Shown: positions 24,777 to 33,677 of the stretch, piece after piece
Layout: each line of letters opens with the position of its first letter
Position numbering within the stretch: position 1 is the first letter of the stretch
Assembly: GCA_900543155.1 (NCBI GenBank)
Contig: UQQN01000014.1
Span: forward strand, 1 to 34,429
Direction of reading: 5' to 3'
Source: an uncultured Prevotella sp.
GTDB taxonomy: Bacteria; Bacteroidota; Bacteroidia; Bacteroidales; Bacteroidaceae
DNA length: 34,429 bases
Notes under the pieces: model-generated
The model's input: only the letters and a program-made list of their open reading frames with translations
What the model was told of the DNA's origin: nothing
Database searches by the model: none
Position numbers and translations under genes: made by a program

Positions 24777-25883
24777 ATGGGTCTTATCGAATTTAACAAA
24801 CTCCCCATTAACACGCTCGTAGGAGCTGATTGGAAAACTTTTAAAGAACTCACTGCCGGACGTACAGTAGATGGTCCGTGGAAAGGCAAATACCGTTTAA
24901 CTAAGGCGGTATGCCGTTTACTTTCGGTGCTTGCACCTTTGCAAGATCGTCGTTATAAGAAGTTGCTTGCTAACGAGCCTCTCAAAAACGACCCTGTGTT
25001 TATCCTTGGTCATTGGCGTTCGGGTACCACTTTTGTACACAACGTGCTTTCGTGCGACAAGCGTTTTGGTTATTGCACCACTTACCAAACGGTATTTCCG
25101 CACCTCATGATGTTTGGACAACCATTCTTTAAAAAGAACATGTCGTGGCTGATGCCCGACAAGCGTCCTACCGACAACATGGAGTTGGCTGTTGACCTTC
25201 CACAGGAAGAAGAATTTGCCATCTCAAACATGTGTCCCTACACCTTCTACAACTTCTGGTTCTTTCCTAAGTATATGCAGGAGTACTGCGATAAGTACCT
25301 TATTTTTAAGGATATCACAAAGCCTGAACTCGATGTCTGGGAAGAAACCTTCCGTAAACTCATCAAGATTTCGCTTTGGAACACAGGTGGCGAACAATTC
25401 CTTTCAAAGAATCCTCCTCACACAGGTCGTGTAAAGGAATTGGTAAAGATGTTCCCCAATGCCAAGTTCATCTATTTGATGCGTAATCCTTACACGGTGT
25501 TCGAGAGCACGCGTTCATTCTTTACCAATACCATTCAACCCCTCAAACTCGAGGAGTTCAGTGATGAGGCTATCGAAGAAAATATCTTGATTACTTATCG
25601 CAAACTTCACGACCAATATGAGGCAGACAAGCACCTTATCCCCGAAGGAAACTTGATTGAGGTGAAGTTCGAGGATTTTGAAGCCGATGCGCTTGGCATG
25701 ACCGAAAAAATCTATCGCACCCTTTCTCTCCCTGGTTGGGAAAATGCAAAAACTGCTATTGCCCAATATGTAGGTTCTAAGAAGGGATATAAAAAGAACA
25801 AATACCAATATGCTGAACGCACCAAACAACTCGTTGAAGAGAATTGGGGCGACGTATTGGACCAGTGGGGATACAAACTTTAA
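24777..25883 (+). CDS. PAPS-dependent sulfotransferase family protein
   Basis: A 368-residue cytoplasmic protein. The PAPS 5'-phosphosulfate loop is ILGHWRSGTTFVHNVL (about 76-91), and the 3'-phosphate site is YLMRNPYTVFESTRSFF (about 234-250). It belongs to the sulfotransferase family 3-like proteins that modify small molecules, lipids or glycans. Related gut Bacteroides enzymes are known that sulfonate steroids, but sequence alone does not fix the acceptor here. It sits alone between the M6 protease (87-base gap) and porX. No PAPS synthesis genes (cysD, cysN, cysC) are in the window. Confidence 0.85.
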   Translation: MGLIEFNKLPINTLVGADWKTFKELTAGRTVDGPWKGKYRLTKAVCRLLSVLAPLQDRRYKKLLANEPLKNDPVFILGHWRSGTTFVHNVLSCDKRFGYCTTYQTVFPHLMMFGQPFFKKNMSWLMPDKRPTDNMELAVDLPQEEEFAISNMCPYTFYNFWFFPKYMQEYCDKYLIFKDITKPELDVWEETFRKLIKISLWNTGGEQFLSKNPPHTGRVKELVKMFPNAKFIYLMRNPYTVFESTRSFFTNTIQPLKLEEFSDEAIEENILITYRKLHDQYEADKHLIPEGNLIEVKFEDFEADALGMTEKIYRTLSLPGWENAKTAIAQYVGSKKGYKKNKYQYAERTKQLVEENWGDVLDQWGYKL

Positions 25884-25888
25884 ATGAT

Positions 25889-25988
25889 AAGTAGGTATTC
25901 AAAATAATTTCGAGCACCTACTTAAAAGGGGTTAAGGGGAAGTGGCATACGGACAAAAACCGCTGACACTTTTACTTAACCCTTTTAA
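25889..25988 (+). repeat. Two successive inverted repeats between the sulfotransferase gene and porX
   Basis: The first, AAGTAGGT (25889-25896) with ACCTACTT (25916-25923), may end the sulfotransferase transcript, although no T run follows. The second, TTAAAAGGGGTTAAG (25922-25936) with CTTAACCCTTTTAA (25975-25988), encloses about 38 bases and ends 15 bases before the porX ATG. No TAnnTTTG promoter is apparent. Confidence 0.5.
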
Positions 25989-26003
25989 TCCTTATATTAC
26001 AAA

Positions 26004-27554
26004 ATGCCAGCACGACTGCTTTGGGTGGACGATGAGATAGATATGCTCCGTGCCCACATAATGTTTCTTGAAAAAAAAGACTATGAGGTGGTAACTGCCA
26101 CCAATGGTCCTGATGCCATCGACCTTTGTCGCGAACAAAGTTTCGATCTTGTGTTGCTTGACGAAAACATGCCCGGACTTTCTGGACTTGAAACCCTCAT
26201 GCGGCTTAAAGATGTCGTGCCCAATGTGCCAGTGGTGATGGTTACAAAAAATGAGGAAGAGGATATTATGGATCAAGCCATTGGTTCGAAAATTGCCGAC
26301 TACCTTATTAAACCTGTCAACCCCAAGCAGATTTTGCTTACTCTAAAAAAGAATATTCACCAACGCGAAATTGTGCAAGAGGTGACACAAACGGGCTATA
26401 GGCAAGACTTCTCGCGCATAGGCATGCAACTTAGCGAAAATCTTACTGCCGACGAGTGGAAAGAACTTTACAAGCGCTTGGTATATTGGGAACTCGAATT
26501 GTCTGAGGCTGATAGTGCAATGGACGATATGTTGCGTATGCAAAAAGAAGAGGCAAACCTCACATTTGCCAAATTTGTGCGTCGCAATTACGAACAATGG
26601 ATAAAAAATGCCGATGACCGTCCACTGATGAGTCCTGACATTTTTAAGCGTTGCGTATTTCCGCGTTTATCGCAGGGGCGCAAAGTCTTCTTGTTAGTAC
26701 TCGACAACTTCCGTTTCGACCAATGGCGTGTGCTTTCGCAAGAGCTTTCCGACGATTTCGATATCGACGAAGACCTTTATTACACCATTCTGCCCACTGC
26801 CACACAGTATGCACGTAATGCCATATTTGCAGGTCTTATGCCCTTGCAAATCAAGCAAATGTATCCCGACCTTTGGGTTGATGAGGAAGAAGACGAAGGA
26901 AAAAACCTTAACGAAGAAGCACTCATACGTCATCAGTTGCAGCGATTCCGTCGTCGCGAAGAGTTTACTTATCACAAGCTAAACGACTCTACAGCCGTCG
27001 ATCATCTCCTTGGTCAAATGCAGCAATTTGCAGCAACTCCGCTCAATGTGTTAGTCATCAATTTTATCGACATATTGAGTCATGCTCGCACCGAAAGTCG
27101 CATGGTTCGTGAACTTGCTGGTAATGAGTCGGCATATCGCAGCATCACATTGTCGTGGTTTAGGCATACTCCTATTCGCGATCTCTTTCATCGTCTTGCC
27201 GAACTCGACTACGACATACTGATAACTACCGACCACGGCAGTATTCGCGTGGACCAACCCTCAAAGGTTGTGGGCGACCGCAACGTAAATACCAACTTGC
27301 GCTATAAACTTGGGCGTAACCTTACGTACAATGCCAAGGAAGTCTATGAGGTGCGCTCACCCAAGGATATTATGTTGCCACAACCCAACCTTAGCACGTC
27401 CTATATTTTTGCCACGGGTACGCGCTTCTTTGCCTACCCCAACAACTATAACTATTACGTGCAATATTACAAAGACACCTTCCAACATGGTGGTATTTCG
27501 ATGGAAGAAATGCTTGTGCCATTGGTAACATTGCACCCCAAGAGCAAACGATAA
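26004..27554 (+). CDS. porX: PorX: response regulator with PglZ-type phosphodiesterase domain (T9SS control)
   Basis: A 516-residue protein. The receiver domain (1-120) has the acidic pair D9-D10, phosphoacceptor D53 in LLDENMPGLSG, the T/S position in VVMVTKNEE and the Lys in LIKPVNPKQ. After a helical linker comes a PglZ/alkaline-phosphatase-like domain: LVLDNFRFDQWR, PTATQYARNAIFAG with the probable catalytic Thr, FIDILSHAR and TTDHGSIRV for metal binding. PorX, partnered with histidine kinase PorY, controls T9SS genes in Porphyromonas and Flavobacterium and has been reported to act on oligoribonucleotides. All key residues look intact. PorY and structural T9SS genes are not in the window, but three candidate T9SS cargo proteins are. 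Confidence 0.93.
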   Translation: MPARLLWVDDEIDMLRAHIMFLEKKDYEVVTATNGPDAIDLCREQSFDLVLLDENMPGLSGLETLMRLKDVVPNVPVVMVTKNEEEDIMDQAIGSKIADYLIKPVNPKQILLTLKKNIHQREIVQEVTQTGYRQDFSRIGMQLSENLTADEWKELYKRLVYWELELSEADSAMDDMLRMQKEEANLTFAKFVRRNYEQWIKNADDRPLMSPDIFKRCVFPRLSQGRKVFLLVLDNFRFDQWRVLSQELSDDFDIDEDLYYTILPTATQYARNAIFAGLMPLQIKQMYPDLWVDEEEDEGKNLNEEALIRHQLQRFRRREEFTYHKLNDSTAVDHLLGQMQQFAATPLNVLVINFIDILSHARTESRMVRELAGNESAYRSITLSWFRHTPIRDLFHRLAELDYDILITTDHGSIRVDQPSKVVGDRNVNTNLRYKLGRNLTYNAKEVYEVRSPKDIMLPQPNLSTSYIFATGTRFFAYPNNYNYYVQYYKDTFQHGGISMEEMLVPLVTLHPKSKR

Positions 27555-27635
27555 TTTTTTTAAAAAAAGTAAATCGTGTAACAACTTTAGGCACACAATG
27601 TGCTTATATATTTTCAAAAAAAATAAAATAAAAAA

Positions 27636-28541
27636 ATGGACAAGACTTTATCAACGCAAAAGCGCAAACGCGAGATATATCGCGTAACAGTGGGTGGAAG
27701 CGTGGTAAACTTCATACTTCTCCTTTTTAAATTCATAGCAGGTATTGTAGGAGGTAGTGCAGCCATGGTGGCAGATGCAGTACACTCTTTGTCAGACTTT
27801 ATAACCGATGTCGTAGTACTGCTTTTTGTGCGCATATCGGGCAAACCGTGTGACGAAAATCACGACTATGGACATGGCAAATATGAAACTCTCGCCTCGG
27901 TGTTTATTGGTGTCATGCTTTTTTGTGTAGGCATAGGCATATTATGGTCGGGCGCAAGCAAAATTATTGCCGTATGTCGTGGCGAAATACTAAGTCAGCC
28001 AGGCGTCATAGCCTTGGTAGCAGCCATTGTTTCGATTGTATCGAAAGAGCTAATCTATCAATGGACAGCACGTGTAGGTCGTCGCGTACAGTCCACAGCG
28101 GTTGTGGCCAATGCATGGCATCATCGTAGCGATGCCCTCTCAAGTATAGGCACTGCCATTGGTATTGGTGGGGCTATATTGTTAGGTCCCTCATGGCGTG
28201 TGCTCGACCCTATTGCAGCCGTAATTGTGAGTGTATTCATCATCAAAGTGTCTATACAACTCTTTATTCCAAGCATTCAAGAACTGCTTGAAAAATCATT
28301 ACCCGAGGACGAAGAGAATCTCATCAAAGCCATCATTCTTGAAGAACCCGGAGCAATCGACCCTCACAATTTGCGTACACGTCGCATTGGTACGAATCGT
28401 GCCATTGATGTACATTTTCGCATGGACCCTGACACACCCTTACGCATGGCACATCTTGCCACGCGTCACATCGAAAATAAGCTGCGTGCTCACTTTGGTC
28501 CACAAACTTTCATCAATACGCATGTGGAACCTACAAAATAG
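27636..28541 (+). CDS. Cation diffusion facilitator (CDF) metal exporter
   Basis: A 301-residue inner-membrane antiporter exporting divalent metals (Zn, Fe, Mn or Co; not decidable here). The metal site residues are in ADAVHSLSDFITD (D47, H50, D54) on TM2 and WHHRSDALSS (H162, D166) on TM5. About six membrane segments end near residue 210, and a cytoplasmic ferredoxin-like domain ends NTHVEPTK. A very A-rich leader (ATAAAATAAAAAA before the ATG) is typical for translation starts in this phylum. An AT-rich inverted repeat follows porX, so the two are probably separate transcripts. Confidence 0.92.
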   Translation: MDKTLSTQKRKREIYRVTVGGSVVNFILLLFKFIAGIVGGSAAMVADAVHSLSDFITDVVVLLFVRISGKPCDENHDYGHGKYETLASVFIGVMLFCVGIGILWSGASKIIAVCRGEILSQPGVIALVAAIVSIVSKELIYQWTARVGRRVQSTAVVANAWHHRSDALSSIGTAIGIGGAILLGPSWRVLDPIAAVIVSVFIIKVSIQLFIPSIQELLEKSLPEDEENLIKAIILEEPGAIDPHNLRTRRIGTNRAIDVHFRMDPDTPLRMAHLATRHIENKLRAHFGPQTFINTHVEPTK

Positions 28542-28555
28542 CATAAGGAAAAAAT

Positions 28556-28609
28556 AAATTTGGGATTTAGAAAAAAGGCGAAATGCCTTTTCTCTAAATC
28601 CCAAATTTG
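28556..28609. terminator. Bidirectional terminator between the CDF gene and the radical SAM gene
   Basis: A long imperfect stem: AAATTTGGGATTTAGA (28556-28571) with TCTAAATCCCAAATTT (28594-28609), and inner AAAAGGC/GCCTTTT around GAAAT. It lies exactly between two convergent genes (stops at 28541 and 28613) and has T tracts on both strands. Confidence 0.88.
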
Positions 28610-28612
28610 TTA

Positions 28613-29836
28613 TTACAGACTATGGTGCTTCAAAAACTCCACAATGCCTGCGGGGGGACGTTTGTTCAACAACTCGTGTTTCATCCAATCCATGTAGGGT
28701 GCCACGTGTTCAAAGAATTGGTGGTAACCCTTACACAAATAGTTTAAACCAGGTTCGCCATCAGCGGTATGGGCAAAACGGTTCTTAGGGCATTCACCAT
28801 TACAAGCAAACAGATAGTTGCACTCACGACATTGTCGGGGCAGTGCATTACGTTTAGCTTGACCAAAAGCCTTCTGTCGGGGCGAATACATCATGTCAAT
28901 GAGCGAAGAAGTGTGTATATTGCCCAACTTATATTCAGGAAATACAAAGTGGTCGCACGAGAACACATCCCCATTCCATTCTATCACTCCCGCATGTCCA
29001 CAAGTGGGTGCCAAGGTGCAAATACCTGGTTGTTGTCCCATCCAGTTGGCAAGTGTAGAATCGAATATTTGAATAAAATAATCACCCACATCGTTATGCA
29101 CCCATTCATCGAAAATAGTGCAAAGAAAATTTCCCCATTGTTCAGGTGTCACACTAAATTCCATCAAGCCCCCTGTACCCTCTTCGTTTACTGACGCCAA
29201 AGTGCGTCCGTCCTCGTGACTCTGCAAACGTTCTACGATAGGTGTAAACTGAATGTAATGACATCCAATCTCTTTAAAGAAGTGATAAAAGTCCAGTGGA
29301 TAGTCTGCATTAAAGTCGTTTACCACAGCCAATGCGTTCCATTCCACCCCATGCTTATTCAGCAACCGAATGCCACGCATCACCTGCTGAAACGAAGGTC
29401 TTCCGCCCTTATTCCGTCGATATTCATCGTGAAACTCTTGTGGACCATCAATACTCACACCCACCAACCAATTTTCGCGACGGAAAAACTCACACCATTC
29501 ATCGGTGAGCAAGGTACCATTTGTTTGAATGCAATTATCAATAGTGTGCCCATTCGCATGCTTCTTTTGCAATTCCACCACACGCTTATAAAACGACAGC
29601 GGACGCATCAACGTTTCACCACCATGCCATGTAAACAACACCTGCGGCATGGTTTGTGCAGCAATATAGTCGTGAATAAACTTTTCGAGCAATTCATCGC
29701 TCATAACCTCTTGTGGCGAGTCGGCATATAGCTTAGATTTTTCTAAGTAATAGCAATATTTGCATGCCAAGTTACAGCGCGAGCCTGCAGGCTTAACAAG
29801 CAGATAAAGTGGAGACGAGAAAGGAGATATATCCAT
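28613..29836 (-). CDS. Anaerobic sulfatase-maturase-type radical SAM/SPASM enzyme
   Basis: The ATG at 29836 gives 407 residues (MDISPFSSPLYLLVKPAGSR); an in-frame ATG at 29929 would add a non-conserved 31 residues. The radical SAM cluster motif is CNLACKYC (C21, C25, C28), and YYLEKSKLY, LFTWHGGETLMR, VGVSIDGPQEFHDEYR and FNALAVV-like stretches match anSMEs. The C-terminal SPASM region has auxiliary-cluster cysteines (CTLAPTCGHAG, FSCDHF, CRECNYLFACNGECPKNRF, YLCKG). Such enzymes convert Cys or Ser in sulfatases to formylglycine. No sulfatase gene lies in the window, so it would act in trans. It is convergent with the CDF gene and divergent from the fucosyltransferase gene. Confidence 0.9.
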   Translation of the reverse strand: MDISPFSSPLYLLVKPAGSRCNLACKYCYYLEKSKLYADSPQEVMSDELLEKFIHDYIAAQTMPQVLFTWHGGETLMRPLSFYKRVVELQKKHANGHTIDNCIQTNGTLLTDEWCEFFRRENWLVGVSIDGPQEFHDEYRRNKGGRPSFQQVMRGIRLLNKHGVEWNALAVVNDFNADYPLDFYHFFKEIGCHYIQFTPIVERLQSHEDGRTLASVNEEGTGGLMEFSVTPEQWGNFLCTIFDEWVHNDVGDYFIQIFDSTLANWMGQQPGICTLAPTCGHAGVIEWNGDVFSCDHFVFPEYKLGNIHTSSLIDMMYSPRQKAFGQAKRNALPRQCRECNYLFACNGECPKNRFAHTADGEPGLNYLCKGYHQFFEHVAPYMDWMKHELLNKRPPAGIVEFLKHHSL

Positions 29837-29937
29837 TTTTATTTTATTCAGAAAAAAAGGAAAAGTAAATTTATGTAAGTATCGGAAATAGCCTGAAACA
29901 AAATTGCAATTCAAGCCCGAGCCTCCCATACTGCCTA

Positions 29938-29945
29938 CAAAATTA
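29938..29945 (-). promoter_or_regulatory. Possible -7 element for the radical SAM gene
   Basis: TAATTTTG on the minus strand fits TAnnTTTG, about 100 bases before the ATG at 29836; no -33 at the normal distance. Confidence 0.35.
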
Positions 29946-30022
29946 GCATTAAAACTTGATATGCGGCGAATGCAAAAACCACATATTTACACCCCACATA
30001 GCGTCTGAGCCAATATAATTCG

Positions 30023-30030
30023 TAATTTTG
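30023..30030 (+). promoter_or_regulatory. Possible -7 element for the glycan cluster
   Basis: TAATTTTG lies 25 bases before the fucosyltransferase ATG at 30056; a -33 is not evident. Confidence 0.45.
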
Positions 30031-30055
30031 TGCGCATAAAACATAAATATTCACT

Positions 30056-30901
30056 ATGCGACTGATAAAAATGACGGGTGGTTTGGGCAATCAAATGTTC
30101 ATTTACGCCTTATACATAAGCATGAAGCAGCGCGGTCTTAATGCCTGCATCGACCTTTCCGACATGATGCACTACCATGTGCATCACGGTTACGAGATGC
30201 ACCGTGTGTTTGGTTTGCCTCGCACCGAGTTAGTTTTGAACCAAGGATTCAAAAAAGTGATAGAATTTCTTTTTTTCAAAACCATCATAGAGCGTAAGCA
30301 GGGTGGGCGCCTTGAGCCTTATTTTGGCAAACACCTTTGGCCATTGGTCTATTACAAAGGCTTCTATCAAAACGAGCGTTATTTTGCCGATTGCAAAGAC
30401 GAGGTGCGCCGACTTTTCACCTTTAACATGGCTGAGGCAAACGAACAATCAGTGCAAATGGCTGTGCAAATCGAAAACGATCCTTGTGCCGTTTCGCTCC
30501 ATGTGCGTCGTGGCGACTACCTATTGCCCAAGCACTTTAAGCACTCAGGCTGTGTATGCACGCTCAACTATTATCGTCGTGCCATAGCCGAGGTTCTTAA
30601 GCGCATGCCCAATGCTCGATTCTACGTATTTTCGGATGGTATGGATTGGGTAAAAGAAAACCTCGAGCTACCCGCCAATACCGTTTATGTAACCCACAAC
30701 ACGGGCTCCGACAGTTGGCAAGACATGATGCTCATGTCCCACTGCCGTCACAACGTAATTTGCAACTCCACCTTCAGTTGGTGGGGTGCATGGCTCAATG
30801 CCCATAGCGATAAACAAGTATTTTGTCCCAATCATTGGACAGCCGACGACCCTGCCTCTGCATTTGTACCTAACGATTGGGTGCAAATAAGTGTGAAGTA
30901 A
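30056..30901 (+). CDS. Alpha-1,2-fucosyltransferase (GT11)
   Basis: A 281-residue GT-B enzyme. The N-terminal signature is GGLGNQMFIYA, the GDP-fucose-binding motif I is SLHVRRGDYL (about 155-164), motif II region is FYVFSDGMDWVKENL, and the C-terminal ICNSTFSWWGAWLN is diagnostic of GT11. It adds L-fucose from GDP-fucose, usually alpha-1,2 to galactose, on LPS or another surface glycan. It opens a four-gene rightward cluster; the next gene follows after 46 bases. Confidence 0.93.
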   Translation: MRLIKMTGGLGNQMFIYALYISMKQRGLNACIDLSDMMHYHVHHGYEMHRVFGLPRTELVLNQGFKKVIEFLFFKTIIERKQGGRLEPYFGKHLWPLVYYKGFYQNERYFADCKDEVRRLFTFNMAEANEQSVQMAVQIENDPCAVSLHVRRGDYLLPKHFKHSGCVCTLNYYRRAIAEVLKRMPNARFYVFSDGMDWVKENLELPANTVYVTHNTGSDSWQDMMLMSHCRHNVICNSTFSWWGAWLNAHSDKQVFCPNHWTADDPASAFVPNDWVQISVK

Positions 30902-30947
30902 GCACGCTACACACCAAGCGTTCTGCCCTCTTAATTTTTTTACTCAA

Positions 30948-31844
30948 ATGAAACATGCCTTTCTCGTCATAGCCCACAACGAGCCTCAAGTGCTCATGGC
31001 CCTGTTGCGTCAACTCGATGCCACAGACTTTGATGTATACCTACACATCGATGCCAAGGCACCCGACATGCAAAGGCAGTTTGCAGCCTACACCCCCCAT
31101 CACGGTGGCTATCACCTTTTGCCCCAACACCTCGACGTACGTTGGGGCGACATAGCACAAGTAGAGGTAGAAATGCTTCTATTCAAGGAAGCTGCACAAC
31201 AGGGGCCCTACGCCTACTACCACCTACTCTCAGGGGTCGACTTATTGCTAAAAACGCCCCAACAACTGCGCCAAATATTCAGCCAACATCCCCACAAAGA
31301 GTATGTAAGCTATTGGCACACCCCCAACCATCAGCGCGACCTACGTCGCAAAGTCAGTCGTTATTATCTCTTTACGCAACATCTCAAGTACAAGGGCACA
31401 CTTATCCATGCCCTAACCTCCCCCTTGCGCAATGGCTTCCTCCTTTTGCAAAAACTTACAGCCTATAAGCGTTCCACCCCTCCAGGCATCACCTTTGCCA
31501 AAGGCAGCAACTGGGTAAGCATCACGCATGCTTTCTGTCAATACCTATTGCAGCACGAACCTCAACTTCACCCTCGTTTAGCCCATACGCTCTGTCCCGA
31601 CGAGATATTTGTGCAAACCTTGCTCACCTCTTCACCCTTCAGTGGCAAAGTTTTCGATGCACTGTCGTCCGACACCGAAACATCGAGTTTGCGCAAAATA
31701 GATTGGCAACGAGGTTCGCCTTATGAGTGGACCCCCGCCGACCTTCCCGAACTACTCCATAGTCCGTCAGTCTTTGCCCGTAAATTCTCGTCCAAACACA
31801 TGCAAGTGGTCGATGCCATAGTGCGTCACACGTGTTCCCAATAG
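30948..31844 (+). CDS. GT14 core-2/I-branching-type beta-1,6-N-acetylglucosaminyltransferase-like protein
   Basis: A 298-residue protein of the Branch family. It begins HAFLVIAHNEPQVLMALLRQ and continues FDVYLHIDAK, QHLDVRWGDIAQVEVEMLL, YYHLLSGVDLLLKT and later FAKGSNWVSITHAF and LCPDEIFVQTLL, the order seen in GT14 enzymes (the acidic catalytic region is CPDEIFV). It transfers a sugar, commonly GlcNAc or a pentose, to a surface glycan. The gene and the two after it are notably C-rich on the coding strand. Confidence 0.88.
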   Translation: MKHAFLVIAHNEPQVLMALLRQLDATDFDVYLHIDAKAPDMQRQFAAYTPHHGGYHLLPQHLDVRWGDIAQVEVEMLLFKEAAQQGPYAYYHLLSGVDLLLKTPQQLRQIFSQHPHKEYVSYWHTPNHQRDLRRKVSRYYLFTQHLKYKGTLIHALTSPLRNGFLLLQKLTAYKRSTPPGITFAKGSNWVSITHAFCQYLLQHEPQLHPRLAHTLCPDEIFVQTLLTSSPFSGKVFDALSSDTETSSLRKIDWQRGSPYEWTPADLPELLHSPSVFARKFSSKHMQVVDAIVRHTCSQ

Positions 31845-31865
31845 TTCTTCTTATTCAGCACAGCT

Positions 31866-32675
31866 ATGTCCTCAATCCCATCCAGCCCAATATTTCCCCT
31901 TCACAAGGTAGCAAATGCGTTGCGCAACCTCTTCTGCTCACGCCGTGTGCATGTTGAATCCTCATTCAGCACATTACACGCATTCATAGCCACATTGCCC
32001 GAGCAGTTTGCTTCGCCTCATACCGGACATACCATTTATAAAGGTCGCAACGAGTTGCGCGAGTTCACAACTCCCCAAGGCACCATAGTCGTAAAGTCCT
32101 TCTGCGTGCCCAATCTCGTAAATCGCATAGCCTATGGTTTTTTGCGAGCTTCAAAGGCCGAACGCTCATGTCGCTACGCAGCCCTGTTACGCAGCAAGGG
32201 CATAGGCAGTCCTGCCCCTGTGGGGTGGTGCACAGTGCGTCGTGGTCTGCTCTTCACACAGAGCTATTATGCCTCACTACGTAGCACCTTGCCCTACACT
32301 TATATCGACCTCATTAAAGGCAATATCCCATCCACCGAAGCTCCCGACTATTTGCGTGCCGTAGGTCGCATTGCAGGTCAACTACACAACGCAGGCATCA
32401 TACATCGTGACTTCTCACGTGGCAACCTCCTTCTTGGACGTGATGCCGAAGGACACATACAAGTAGAACTCGTCGATTTAAATCGCCTACGTTTTCACAC
32501 CATCAGTCCCGACGAAGGATTAAAAAATTTCGAGCGTCTTCCTGCCACCTCACAAATGCGTCGCTACATGGCAGAGGGCTATGCCCACGAGCGCAACCTC
32601 GACCTCGACTATTGTCTCACCCATTGGCCCCACACCGAAGAAATGGATAGTGCTGAGGCGCAAGGACGTTTGTGA
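31866..32675 (+). CDS. Kdo/WaaP-type lipopolysaccharide kinase-like protein
   Basis: A 269-residue eukaryotic-like kinase fold. VVKSFCVP carries the probable ATP Lys, the catalytic loop is GIIHRDFSRGNLLL (about 177-190) with HRD-type Asp and the Asn, and VELVDLNRLRF supplies the metal-binding Asp in place of DFG. This is the pattern of Kdo kinase and WaaP/InaA proteins, which phosphorylate inner-core sugars of LPS. It lies 21 bases behind the GT14 gene, supporting a role in LPS core assembly. Confidence 0.85.
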   Translation: MSSIPSSPIFPLHKVANALRNLFCSRRVHVESSFSTLHAFIATLPEQFASPHTGHTIYKGRNELREFTTPQGTIVVKSFCVPNLVNRIAYGFLRASKAERSCRYAALLRSKGIGSPAPVGWCTVRRGLLFTQSYYASLRSTLPYTYIDLIKGNIPSTEAPDYLRAVGRIAGQLHNAGIIHRDFSRGNLLLGRDAEGHIQVELVDLNRLRFHTISPDEGLKNFERLPATSQMRRYMAEGYAHERNLDLDYCLTHWPHTEEMDSAEAQGRL

Positions 32676-32725
32676 TCGCGAAAATAAAAGTTTACAGATT
32701 ATTCGCCCAATACCCCATATAAAAT

Positions 32726-33637
32726 ATGCTCAAAAAAATATTCAGTGCACTCTGTGCATTACCACATACATTGCGTCGCACGCCTCACCCCAAACTCATC
32801 ATGACCTTGTTGGTTAAAAACGAGGAACAACTCTTAGCGCACAACTTAGAGTTTCACCATGCCATGGGCGTCGACGGATTCATTATCACCGATAACAACT
32901 CCACCGACACCACGCCTCAAATCATAGAGCGTTATCGTCAGCGTGGATGGGTGTTACAAGTCATCAACGAAACAGCCACCGACTATAGCCAAAAGCAGTG
33001 GGTAGACCGCATGGTCATGCTTGCCAAGAATCGTTATGGTGCAGATTGGGTAATCAATGCCGATGCCGACGAGTTTTGGTACGTCCCCAATCACGATTTA
33101 AAGGCAGAGCTTGCCACCACCCATGCCAACGTGTTGCAATGTGCCATACGCATTGTTTTGCCCCAAGAAGGCCTCCCCTGGACAGAATGGCGCAGCAGTG
33201 TACGCAGTGTGCCCAGTCTGCAAGCCTACGACCTCTCTATTTACTCCATTTTCACCCCTCAAAGAGAGAAGGTGTTACATCGCACCGATGGCTACTTGCA
33301 AATTTCTATGGGCAACCACAAAGTAAAAATGTTGCCTCAGCACACCCTGCGCAGCAATATTGTGATATACCATTACAGCATTCGCGACCGAGCCCATTTC
33401 TTGGCAAAGATGATAAATGGAGGACAGCAACTCGAACAGCGCAAGAGCAAACATGGAGGTCGTCATTGGCGTTATTTCTATGCCCTTTACAAGCAAGGAC
33501 TTCTTGAGGCAGAATACGATCGTGTAGTGGGCACCCACGTCTTGCCCCAACTACGTGCCGCCGGCTATGTAGTAACTGACAACCCCGTGCCCGACTTCCT
33601 CAAGAACCTCCCTGAAAGCGAAGGCAAAAACCCATAA
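32726..33637 (+). CDS. Glycosyltransferase (GT2-like, DADEF type)
   Basis: A 303-residue protein. LIMTLLVKNEEQLLAHNLEF starts the GT-A fold, GVDGFIITDNNSTDTTPQI binds the nucleotide, and VINADADEFWYV (about 109-120) holds the acidic metal site. It is of the Glyco_tranf_2_4 type often found in Bacteroidetes LPS and capsule loci. Donor and acceptor are unknown. It is 50 bases behind the kinase gene and is the last gene of the cluster, followed by a hairpin. Confidence 0.87.
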   Translation: MLKKIFSALCALPHTLRRTPHPKLIMTLLVKNEEQLLAHNLEFHHAMGVDGFIITDNNSTDTTPQIIERYRQRGWVLQVINETATDYSQKQWVDRMVMLAKNRYGADWVINADADEFWYVPNHDLKAELATTHANVLQCAIRIVLPQEGLPWTEWRSSVRSVPSLQAYDLSIYSIFTPQREKVLHRTDGYLQISMGNHKVKMLPQHTLRSNIVIYHYSIRDRAHFLAKMINGGQQLEQRKSKHGGRHWRYFYALYKQGLLEAEYDRVVGTHVLPQLRAAGYVVTDNPVPDFLKNLPESEGKNP

Positions 33638-33677
33638 ACATGGGCAATTTTGCAACCAAACTTAATGTGAAAGCAAA

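Noticed and set aside
27548..27577. AT-rich inverted repeat after porX (ACGAT/ATCGT around T and A runs) as terminator
   Set aside because: The stem is almost all A-T with a poor closing part; such symmetry is expected by chance in this AT-rich gap, so it was not listed.
32998..33507. 169-residue frame inside the DADEF-type glycosyltransferase gene
   Set aside because: Same-strand overlap in another frame; the Cys/Arg/His-rich product resembles no family, and the glycosyltransferase frame has clear motifs.
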